From CAYWNK01 sp047639615 (GTDB taxonomy: Bacteria > Planctomycetota > UBA1135 > GCA-002686595): 17,133 nt of DNA. The stretch spans positions 1-17,133 of the forward strand of contig JBLIOL010000085.1 of NCBI GenBank assembly GCA_047639615.1, given 5' to 3'. Under the pieces are notes generated by a model. The model was not told where the DNA came from. It was given only the letters and a program-made list of their open reading frames with translations, and made no database searches. The position numbers and the translations under genes are program-made. This document shows, in pieces, positions 1-6,058 of this stretch (position 1 is its first letter; every line of letters starts with the position of its first letter).

Positions 1-21
1 GACGGCTTGGCCCAGGACCTA

Positions 22-58
22 TTCATGTTGTCGTATCGGCCCGATGCGACAACATGAA
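22..58. repeat. near-perfect 37-nt palindrome over a start codon
   Basis: Arms of 12 nt (22-33 and 47-58) are exact reverse complements. Inside them a 5-bp inverted repeat (35-39 and 41-45) flanks a single C. The only unpaired or wobble positions are 34/46 and the central base. The right arm contains the ATG at 54-56 of the lipoprotein-like ORF, so in RNA the start codon would be locked in the stem. It could be an operator, the terminator of a gene to the left of the window, or a recombination or insertion scar. There is no U-tract after it on the + strand, which weakens the terminator reading. Confidence 0.7.
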
Positions 59-377
59 GTTCCTTCCCGCTTGGCTGCTGGCTGTGTGCGTGGCCTGTAC
101 TGGCCCTCGTCAAGAGGCTCAGTCTGTTCCGGTTGTCCCGCAAGAGCCCTCGGCGGGCTTCCAGGAGCCCCTGGATAGCGCCTGGACTGCCATGGAGAAG
201 CGAGCCGCGGAGAGCAAGACTTTTGGGCAACCCAACGCGAGCCTCGAGTACTGGTTCGATGAGCGCTGGATCTCGACTAGAAGCTGCTTGCCGCTCTTGT
301 GGTCGGGGTGCGCTTTGGCCCAGGCCTGCGCGAGCTTAAGCGCGCGCGCCGTGTTTCCCATTAGCTTGCAGCCGTAG
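54..377 (+). pseudogene. truncated lipoprotein gene (5' part only)
   Basis: The ORF opens with a lipoprotein-type signal: Lys2, hydrophobic residues 3-14 and two candidate lipidation cysteines, Cys12 and Cys15. A hydrophilic Pro/Gln/Glu-rich linker follows, then sequence that reads like real protein to about residue 73 (ASLEYWFDERWIST). From about position 272 to the stop at 377 the frame is simply the antisense of the convergent TPR sequence and does not look like protein. I read this as the 5' fragment of a membrane-anchored lipoprotein gene whose remainder was lost at a junction near 265-280. No Shine-Dalgarno is visible and the start lies in a strong palindrome. The function of the intact protein is not recognisable. 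Confidence 0.5.
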
Positions 378-688
378 GCCAGGTCTTCGTGGCCAGGGAA
401 GGAGTCCGGGTGCTCCGCGTAGTTCAATTCGAATAGGGCGAAGCCTGCCTCGCGTGCGCCACCGCGGAAGAGTCCCCAGGCAAGGGGCGGCAGCAGGCTG
501 GGACGGCAAGCCTCGGGCGCATACTCCTCTTTCATCGCGAGGTAGGCTTCGACCATCGCTTCCGTACCATCCGCGGAGAGGGCTTCTTGCAGCAACAGTC
601 GGATCTCACCCCCAATGGCGCTGGGGCTGTCTGAGAATTCAGCATTGAGCCGGTGGACTTGAAGGGAGATCGTCGATCTTGCGCTCAC
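119..688 (-). pseudogene. TPR-containing 3' remnant of the cytochrome gene
   Basis: The frame opens at GTG 688, overlapping the TGA of the cytochrome frame (GTGA). Residues about 10-143 look like a real helical-repeat protein: a 'LNAEFSDSP' turn, then 'GFALFELNYAEHPDS' and 'LAYGCKLMGNTARALKLAQ', which have TPR spacing (A/G at turns, P-D-S ends). From about position 270 down to 119 it is the antisense of the lipoprotein fragment, so its natural stop has been lost. In related planctomycete and acidobacterial proteins, TPR-like segments commonly follow this cytochrome domain, so I think it was once the C-terminal part of that protein. It could still be translated by coupling through the GTGA overlap, in which case it is a separate small cytoplasmic TPR protein. 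I favour decay. Confidence 0.5.
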
Positions 689-1338
689 CTGCGAGCTCGT
701 CCGCCAATGTACTCAGCGTGCGCACTCTGAAATCGTAGGCGCCGGAGCCCTGGTACCTGCGCCGGAGCCCTGGTACCTGCGCCGGAGCCCTGGTACCTGC
801 GGTGGAGTTCACGGTACTTGCCATCCAAGGCAGCCATGCCGCCGTCCTCATACTCGCCACGCAGTACATCCAACAGGGGCATGGGATTCAGGCGCCCCCG
901 GTGACAGGTGAAGCAGCTGACATCTAGAGCCGGCTTACTGCGCCTGCCGAGTTGTGCCAGCTGCGTGTCGTTGATCTCCTGCATCATGGTCATCATCAAG
1001 CGCGCAGTCTCCTTCGCCGGCTTCGCGTCGGAAGCGTAGTCCCATTGGTCACGGGGAATGTTCAAGTTGCCTTCGTGGCAATGCAAACGGCCGATCCCCG
1101 CACGCCGCGACAATCCTAGGCTGGATAGGAAGTCGCGCATCACGTCGCCGAGCTCTCCCTGGCTGATGCCCTTTGGGAGCACTTGGAGGTTCTTGTAGTC
1201 CTTGCCGGTCTCGGGTTTGGCGGCCGTGGCGGCGGTGGCGGCGGTGGCGGCGGTGGCGGCGGTGGCGGGGTCAGCGAGTAGTGTGAGCAGACCAGCGCTG
1301 GTTAGGGAGAGCAGGGAGCCGAGGATGAGCTTCTTCAT
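685..1338 (-). CDS. decayed c-type cytochrome, reaction-centre cytochrome c subunit family
   Basis: 217 codons. The N-terminus is a signal peptide (KK at 2-3, hydrophobic 4-21) followed by an Ala-Ala-Thr repeat (about 25-40) encoded by 9-bp tandem repeats. The core resembles the photosynthetic reaction centre cytochrome c family (Pfam CytoC_RC): MRDFLSSLGL near 67-76, a 'KPAKETARLMMTMMQEIND' helix at 106-124, and an intact haem site CFTCH (142-146). The first haem site reads R84-L-H-C-H, so the Cys normally at position 84 is Arg; one base change (TGT to CGT) would explain it. After residue 180 the frame enters three copies of a 20-bp repeat and ends in a non-protein-like tail. Deleting two copies restores a plausible continuation (GAYDFRVRTLSTLADELAG). 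Such proteins act in periplasmic electron transfer. This copy is probably a pseudogene, though a mono-haem product cannot be excluded. Start ATG 1338; no Shine-Dalgarno. Confidence 0.65.
   Translation of the reverse strand: MKKLILGSLLSLTSAGLLTLLADPATAATAATAATAATAAKPETGKDYKNLQVLPKGISQGELGDVMRDFLSSLGLSRRAGIGRLHCHEGNLNIPRDQWDYASDAKPAKETARLMMTMMQEINDTQLAQLGRRSKPALDVSCFTCHRGRLNPMPLLDVLRGEYEDGGMAALDGKYRELHRRYQGSGAGTRAPAQVPGLRRLRFQSAHAEYIGGRARR
741..800. repeat. 20-bp tandem triplication changing the reading frame
   Basis: The unit gccggagccctggtacctgc occurs three times exactly and without spacing (741-760, 761-780, 781-800). Because 20 is not a multiple of 3, each copy number gives a different C-terminus to the minus-strand cytochrome gene. 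One copy gives a protein-like extension (GAYDFRVRTLSTLADELAG). Two copies give a stop about ten codons after the repeat. Three copies, the present state, give a stop overlapping the GTG start of the TPR frame. Confidence 0.95.
1221..1265. repeat. 9-bp tandem repeats encoding (Thr-Ala-Ala)n
   Basis: Four exact copies of cggcggtgg (1230-1265) follow one variant copy (1221-1229). On the minus strand they encode an Ala-Ala-Thr run just after the signal peptide of the cytochrome, so changes in copy number stay in frame and alter only a flexible linker. Confidence 0.9.
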
Positions 1339-1581
1339 GGGGACGGGGCTTGGGATCAGCTAGCCAGGGTAGAGGGGCGCTTAGCTCCCGCAACCAAGCC
1401 TCCAGCTCACAGCACGACTACAGGTCCCCTGGTTAATCGCCAGTTAATGGTGCCTCCGGGGCGCCGAACTGAACTCTTGCAACGGGTCCTGAGCACCAGG
1501 AGGTAGTCCGGCCCTCAGTGGTTAGACTTTCCAGCCCCCGCGTTCTCCATCCTGTACCGCACAGGTCCACTTCCAAGCAGC
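1339..1581. other. intergenic region between divergent genes
   Basis: 243 bp separate the divergent cytochrome (-) and PQQ-propeller (+) genes, so promoters for both should lie here. I found no convincing -35/-10 pair. TTGCGG with TACCCT 16 nt downstream on the minus strand is a weak candidate for the cytochrome. A short direct repeat (gttaat at 1432-1437 and 1443-1448) is the only other structure noted. No RNA gene was seen. Confidence 0.5.
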
Positions 1582-2817
1582 ATGAACACCACTCTCCTCG
1601 GCCTCATATCCTTAGGTTCCCTCGCAGGCATTGGCGGCAGCTACGTCCAGGACGGCGCCGCCAAGGAGGCTTCCAGTGCGGAGGACTTCCAGTGGTCCCA
1701 ATGGAACGGTCCGCAGTTCGACGGTGTGTCGACCGAGTCCGAATGGAAGTCGGAGGGCAAGCCGCTTTGGGAGACCGAAGTGGGCCTCGGCTACTCCACC
1801 GTTTCGGTGGTGGACGGACGCGCCGTGACCATGGGCTACGACAAGGAACTCGGCCTCGACGTGGTCTTCTGCTTCGACGCCCTGACCGGCGAAGAGCTCT
1901 GGTCGCATGCCTACCCTTCGAAGATCTGGGACCTGGCGCATGAGGGCGGGACCGTGAACACGCCGTCCTTCGATGACGACCTAGTCCTATCCCTCAACCG
2001 CGAGGGCAACCTCTTCGCCCTCGACGTGGAGAGCGGCGAGATCATCTGGCACAACGAGTTGAAGCCTGAGGAGAACCCGCACAAGCTCGAGTATCCCCGC
2101 TGGGGCTTTAGCGCCTCGCCCATGGTGCTCGACGACGGGGTCTACCTGAACTGCGGCCGTCTACTCTCGATCGATCGCGACTCCGGCGAGGTGCTCTGGG
2201 CTTCCGAAGACTTCGGTCACGGCTACGGCACGCCCCTGGCCCTGGAGGTCGATGGCGTCCCTGCCCTCGCCGTGCAAAACAACGACCGCTTCGGTGTGGT
2301 CGACCGCCGAACCGGCAAGACCCTGGCTAGCCTGCCCTTCGGTGGCAAGAACCGCGGCATCAACGCATCCACGCCGGTGATGATGGACGCGGGGGTGTTC
2401 ATCGCCTCCGGTACCTTGCCCGGTTGCGCCATGTTGAAGCTGGGCGAGAAGGAGCCCGAAACCCTCTGGCAGAACCGCTCGATGGTCACGAGCTTCTCGG
2501 GCTGCGTCGCCATGGACGACTATCTCTACGGCTTCGATGGTGCGGTGCTCACGTGCATCGACTCCGCCGGTGAATCCAGCTGGTCGGAGCGCGGCATCGG
2601 CAACGGCGCCGTCAGTGGCGCGGGCGATCGCCTGCTCGTGATGGGCGGCACCGGTGAGCTGATCGTGATCAAAGCTAGCTCCGAAGGCTTCGAGGAGCTC
2701 TCGCGTGTGGAACTCTTCGAGGAGGGCAAGTTCTGGACCAAGCCCGTGCTGGTCAACGGCATCGTCTATTGCCGCAGCAGCCGTGGCACGCTGATGGCCC
2801 GCGACCACCGCGAGTAG
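1582..2817 (+). CDS. exported PQQ-like beta-propeller protein
   Basis: 411 residues. A hydrophobic N-terminus (about 4-20) resembles a signal peptide but lacks basic residues. The mature part begins with the WSQWNGPQFDGVS motif (38-50) typical of planctomycete PQQ-like (BamB-like) propellers. Blade signatures of the form D-x-x-[ST]-G-[EK]-x-x-[WL] recur at 99-107 (DALTGEELW), 148-156 (DVESGEIIW), 198-206 (DRDSGEVLW) and 241-249 (DRRTGKTLA), followed by more degenerate blades to the end. Such proteins are exported or periplasmic and usually form 7-8 bladed scaffolds. Nothing here proves binding of the PQQ cofactor, and dehydrogenase active-site motifs are not apparent. It ends 12 bp before the cyclodeaminase-family gene and probably forms a transcript with it. 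The ATG at 1582 is the only in-frame start that gives a signal-like N-terminus; no clear Shine-Dalgarno. Confidence 0.88.
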   Translation: MNTTLLGLISLGSLAGIGGSYVQDGAAKEASSAEDFQWSQWNGPQFDGVSTESEWKSEGKPLWETEVGLGYSTVSVVDGRAVTMGYDKELGLDVVFCFDALTGEELWSHAYPSKIWDLAHEGGTVNTPSFDDDLVLSLNREGNLFALDVESGEIIWHNELKPEENPHKLEYPRWGFSASPMVLDDGVYLNCGRLLSIDRDSGEVLWASEDFGHGYGTPLALEVDGVPALAVQNNDRFGVVDRRTGKTLASLPFGGKNRGINASTPVMMDAGVFIASGTLPGCAMLKLGEKEPETLWQNRSMVTSFSGCVAMDDYLYGFDGAVLTCIDSAGESSWSERGIGNGAVSGAGDRLLVMGGTGELIVIKASSEGFEELSRVELFEEGKFWTKPVLVNGIVYCRSSRGTLMARDHRE

Positions 2818-2829
2818 GGCCTCGGACAC

Positions 2830-3804
2830 ATGCTGTTCCTAAGCGGCGCGGATGTGCGCGCTTGCCTGCCCTGCGAGCCCGCCATGGCCAGCGTTGAAGA
2901 AGCGCTGGCTATCCAGGAGGGCGGTGCCTTCAGCATGCCCGAGCGCTTGAACATGGAGTGCGGGCAGCCGGGCAATATCCTGTTGCTCATGCCGTGCCGC
3001 ACGGAGCAGGCCTTGGCCACGAAGCTCATCAGCGTTTTTCCCAGCAACCGCGCAGGGTCCTTGCCCGCGATCAACGGACTGGTGGTACTCAATGATGCGC
3101 ACACGGGTGAGGTGTTGGCGGTCATGGATGGCCAGTCCGTGACGGCCATTCGCACCGGCGCAGTCACGGGCGTAAGTGTGCGCCACCTAGCCCCAGCCGG
3201 CGCGACCACCCTTGGGCTCTTGGGCTGCGGGGTACAGGCCTTTGATCAAGTGCGTCACGCTTGCGCGGCGCAACCTTTGGAGCGCGTGCTACTCCACTCT
3301 CGCAGCCGATCCTCTGCTGAGTCCCTACGTGATCGACTAGCGCCGGAGCTGCCGCAGCTGTCGGTGGAGGTCGCCAGCTCCCTCGAACAACTGATTCAAG
3401 CCAGCCAGATCCTGATCACAGCCACCAGCTCGCGCACGCCGGTTCTGCCCGACGACCCGGCCGCATTTGAAGGCAAGCACTGCGTGGCCATCGGCTCCTT
3501 CGAGTCGGATGTGCGCGAGTACCCCGACGCGATCTTCAGTCGCACGGCACAGGTCTGGGTGGACACGCCGCATGCCATGGCCGAGTCCGGCGAGCTGTCG
3601 AATCCTCTCGAGCGCGGCATCCTGCACGCAGACCAGGTCCAAACCCTGGGTGCGTTGATCGCCAGCGGCGCCGAACCGAATCGCGGCGAGTACGGAACGA
3701 CCTTCTTCAAATCGGTGGGCATGGCGCTCTTCGATTTGCAGGCCGCGCGAGCTGTCCATGCCGCCGCCGTGGAGCGCGGGCTCGGCACTCAGCTAGCTCT
3801 TTGA
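2830..3804 (+). CDS. ornithine cyclodeaminase / mu-crystallin family protein
   Basis: 324 residues, the usual length for the family. Seen: a dimerisation/substrate half (1-120) with KLISVFP (Lys65) and the family motif T-A-I-R-T-G-A-V-T (105-113, Arg108), then a Rossmann fold with GLLGCGVQA (129-137) for NAD(P) binding, and GSFESDVREYPD (222-232), where Asp227 lies at the usual catalytic Asp position. Family members deaminate ornithine or alanine, or reduce cyclic imines (proline or lysine metabolism), in the cytoplasm. The substrate cannot be assigned from sequence alone, so 'ornithine' is only a family name here. It starts 12 bp after the upstream propeller gene, so the two are probably co-transcribed, an odd pairing of a cytoplasmic enzyme with an exported protein. 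Its 3' end overlaps the stop of a minus-strand gene remnant. Confidence 0.88.
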   Translation: MLFLSGADVRACLPCEPAMASVEEALAIQEGGAFSMPERLNMECGQPGNILLLMPCRTEQALATKLISVFPSNRAGSLPAINGLVVLNDAHTGEVLAVMDGQSVTAIRTGAVTGVSVRHLAPAGATTLGLLGCGVQAFDQVRHACAAQPLERVLLHSRSRSSAESLRDRLAPELPQLSVEVASSLEQLIQASQILITATSSRTPVLPDDPAAFEGKHCVAIGSFESDVREYPDAIFSRTAQVWVDTPHAMAESGELSNPLERGILHADQVQTLGALIASGAEPNRGEYGTTFFKSVGMALFDLQAARAVHAAAVERGLGTQLAL

Positions 3805-4008
3805 GCCAGCGCTACGAGCTCTCGGTCTCTTGGACCAGGCTCTTTTAGTGCTGGCCGCCGCAGCCTTGAGCCGATAGGTCTCCGGTTCGATGACGAGTAG
3901 CTCGGGCCGGGTGCTTCGCCCCGTGAGATGCGCGAAGTCCTTGATGTCAAGCGCAGCGATCTGCACCTCCAGGCGCGCGCTGGGAACCGGGTTCGCATGT
4001 AGCTCTTC
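3793..4008 (-). pseudogene. minus-strand gene remnant, unknown protein
   Basis: An open frame of 71 codons runs from just after a TAG (4009-4011) to a TAG at 3793-3795. The N-terminal two thirds reads like genuine protein (RLEVQIAALDIKDFAHL, RPELLVIEPETYRLKAA) with C/G-rich third positions like the neighbouring genes. No ATG starts it; a GTG exists at the VQIAALD segment. The last 20 residues are basic and low-complexity. I read it as the 3' remnant of a lost gene wedged between the cyclodeaminase and cupin genes. It overlaps the cyclodeaminase 3' end by about 12 bp. A genuine small gene starting at the GTG is the alternative. No function can be suggested. Confidence 0.35.
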
Positions 4009-4088
4009 CTACAGGCGCGCGTTACTTCTGGCTTGGGCTAGAATCGGCGACTCCTGCGGTCCAAGATCGCCGCGGAGAAGAGCACACC

Positions 4089-4748
4089 ATGGCCGAGACA
4101 GAATCCAAATCACGAGAACTTCACGACACCGCCGACGCACCTTGGGAAGCCACGGGAGCGGGCGTCGAGCGCAAGCCGATCGCCTCGGCGAACCCCGGCC
4201 CGGCTGACGAGACCTTTCTCTGCCGGCTCGCGCCCGGGGCGAGCCTACCCGCGCCGCCGGCGGGCTCGGGGTTCGAGCTCTTCGTGCTGGAGGGTGAGCT
4301 GCAGCTGCAAGGCGGGCCCTTGCGCAAGCACGGCTACGCGCGCCTACCGGGCGAGGTCCTTGAAGAGCTGAGCTCCACACCCGGCTGCACGCTCTTCGTC
4401 AAGTCAGGTCCCTTCGCCAAGGGCGACAGCGAATCCATCAGCCTGCAAGCCGGCGACGATCCCTGGCTCCCGGGCCAAGGCGGCCTCGAGGTCAAGCCCC
4501 TGCACTCCTTCGAAGGCCAAGGCGCAGCCCTAGTGCACTGGCCCGCGGGCGAGCGCTTTCTCCCGCATCAGCACTGGGGCGGCGAAGAGATCCTCGTGCT
4601 CTCCGGCACCTTTAAGGACGAGCACGGCGAGTACCCCACGGGCACTTGGATTCTGAGTGCGCACGCCAGCAAGCACCACCCCTTCGTCACCGAAGAGACC
4701 GTGATCTTCGTGAAGACCGGCCACCTGCCTATCGCTTATCCGAAGTGA
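4089..4748 (+). CDS. two-domain cupin protein, ChrR-like
   Basis: 219 residues with two cupin folds. The C-terminal cupin (about 130-215) carries the metal-site pattern of the ChrR cupin-like family: H160-x-H162-x-G-G-E166-E, then EYPTGTW and KHHPF (His196/197). The N-terminal cupin (about 35-118) keeps the fold signature but lacks the metal histidines. In ChrR the domain binds Zn and lies in an anti-sigma factor. This protein has no N-terminal zinc-finger anti-sigma domain, so I call it only a ChrR-like cupin, probably cytoplasmic and metal-binding. A GGAGAAGAG stretch 8 nt before ATG 4089 is one of the few Shine-Dalgarno-like sites in the window, and TAGAAT further upstream is a possible -10. 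Its last 20 bp overlap the convergent FG-GAP gene. Confidence 0.85.
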   Translation: MAETESKSRELHDTADAPWEATGAGVERKPIASANPGPADETFLCRLAPGASLPAPPAGSGFELFVLEGELQLQGGPLRKHGYARLPGEVLEELSSTPGCTLFVKSGPFAKGDSESISLQAGDDPWLPGQGGLEVKPLHSFEGQGAALVHWPAGERFLPHQHWGGEEILVLSGTFKDEHGEYPTGTWILSAHASKHHPFVTEETVIFVKTGHLPIAYPK

Positions 4749-6024
4749 CGGGCGGAGCGGCGTGCTCGGAAAGCGAGTAGGCGTAGGCACCTCCGGAGCC
4801 CGTCATGACGAGGAATTCCGGTCGTCCGTCTCCGTCGAGGTCGCTGAGGGACAGGGCGCTGCTGGCTGTGGCCCGCTCGTGGCCCTTGATGGAAAATTTG
4901 ACCAGTGGCTTGCGCGTCTTGCCGGAGCAGAGGACTCCGGACGAGCGCTGGACCTGGGAGGCGGCTGGCAGGTCGTCGGTGATAAACTCTGCCAGGCCAT
5001 CTCCATCGAGATCGCCGATGGTAGATGGGGTGCAACCAAACATGGATCGGTGTTCGATCAAGGCGAGCACATTGAGATCATCGAGTTCCCGGGTCGAGGC
5101 CAGCACGTACCCGGAGAAGGAATCACCGAGGAATAAGTCGTCGCGGCCGTCGCCATCCACATCACCGGCGGAGTGGGCATTTCCGCGCCCGAGAATGGTG
5201 CTAAGCAGAGCTCCGGTGCGACCGCTGATGAGGACGGTTGGGCACGCCCTCCGCAAACCGAGCGCCGGAGCGACGACGTCTAGGCAGCCATCACCGTCCA
5301 CATCGCCGACCCCATGCACGCCCATGCCAAAGCGCGGCCGGGAGCCGGGCGAGTCCACGCGCCAGAGTTCGGATGCGTCCTTGCCGGAACGCGCACTCAC
5401 GTAGCCCGGGTATTGGACTGTCTCGAAGTACTGGACTGTCTCGAAGTTGTCGTCGGCTGTGACCGTCACATTCTTGTGCCCCGCTTTGCGTGGGGTGACA
5501 CCCAGCACATAGTCGCCATAGCCATCCCCGTCGATGTCAGAGAGCGGCGCGAGGGAGATCCAGTTCTTGTTCGATTCGACTCCTTCCGGCATGGGCAGGG
5601 CCTTACCCGTGCCCACGGAAATCGCGGCTAGGGGCGAAGTGAAGAGCAGATCCCCAATCCCATCCCCGTCGAGATCGCAGCCCGCATGCCACGCACGCAG
5701 CTCGCTGTCGTCTCTGGGCGCGCTCCCAAGCCGCAGCCGTACCCTGTCCTTCGCCGTCCAAACCGTGCGTAGGCGTTGGCCCGTGCGCCCGCAATACAGG
5801 TCGATCGTTCTGGGGCTGCCCTGCTGCTCGAAGCTCGGCGCCACCAAGTCAACGGCCCCATCCCCATTAACATCGCCTACTGCGATCGCGTCGGAAGCGA
5901 TGCCCTCGATTTCGAAGAGCGCATCGTCCAGGCCCATAACGCGCGGGCCGTTGGTGCTAGGCGGACTCTGAACGGGGCAGGCTGCGAGCAGGACGAGGGC
6001 GAGGAGCATGCTCCCCCTAACCAC
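4729..6024 (-). CDS. FG-GAP/VCBS repeat lipoprotein
   Basis: 431 residues from GTG 6024. Arg3, a hydrophobic stretch and LLAAC (Cys16) form a lipoprotein signal. The GTG is preferred over ATG 6009 because the latter would leave no basic residue and only ten residues before the Cys. Seven calcium-binding loops D-x-[DN]-G-D-G-x-x-[DE] are seen at 51-59, 117-125, 163-171, 241-249, 288-296, 338-346 and 395-403, the hallmark of FG-GAP/VCBS integrin-like beta-propellers. The product should be an outer-surface or periplasmic lipid-anchored Ca-binding propeller, with adhesive or structural roles common in the family. Residues 194-205 are a tandem FETVQY duplication from an 18-bp repeat. It follows the PQQ-like gene by 34 bp and is probably in the same transcript. 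Its 3' end overlaps the cupin gene by 20 bp. Confidence 0.88.
   Translation of the reverse strand: MVRGSMLLALVLLAACPVQSPPSTNGPRVMGLDDALFEIEGIASDAIAVGDVNGDGAVDLVAPSFEQQGSPRTIDLYCGRTGQRLRTVWTAKDRVRLRLGSAPRDDSELRAWHAGCDLDGDGIGDLLFTSPLAAISVGTGKALPMPEGVESNKNWISLAPLSDIDGDGYGDYVLGVTPRKAGHKNVTVTADDNFETVQYFETVQYPGYVSARSGKDASELWRVDSPGSRPRFGMGVHGVGDVDGDGCLDVVAPALGLRRACPTVLISGRTGALLSTILGRGNAHSAGDVDGDGRDDLFLGDSFSGYVLASTRELDDLNVLALIEHRSMFGCTPSTIGDLDGDGLAEFITDDLPAASQVQRSSGVLCSGKTRKPLVKFSIKGHERATASSALSLSDLDGDGRPEFLVMTGSGGAYAYSLSEHAAPPVTSDKR
5411..5446. repeat. 18-bp tandem duplication within FG-GAP gene
   Basis: Two copies of ta(t/c)tggactgtctcgaag (5411-5428, 5429-5446) differ by one base. The duplication adds six residues (FETVQY) in frame, between the third and fourth calcium-binding loops. 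Confidence 0.93.
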
Positions 6025-6058
6025 AGCCTGGGCGATTGGTTCTGCCCGACGCTAGGGA

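Noticed and set aside
22..58. Rho-independent terminator of an upstream gene
   Set aside because: No T-tract follows on the + strand and no upstream gene is visible in the 21 bases before it; kept as an unassigned palindrome.
741..800. Possible short CRISPR-like array
   Set aside because: The three 20-bp units are directly adjacent with no spacers and lie inside a coding frame.
2161..2829. 222-codon minus frame opposite the first PQQ-like gene
   Set aside because: His/Ala-rich shadow of a gene with clear propeller motifs.
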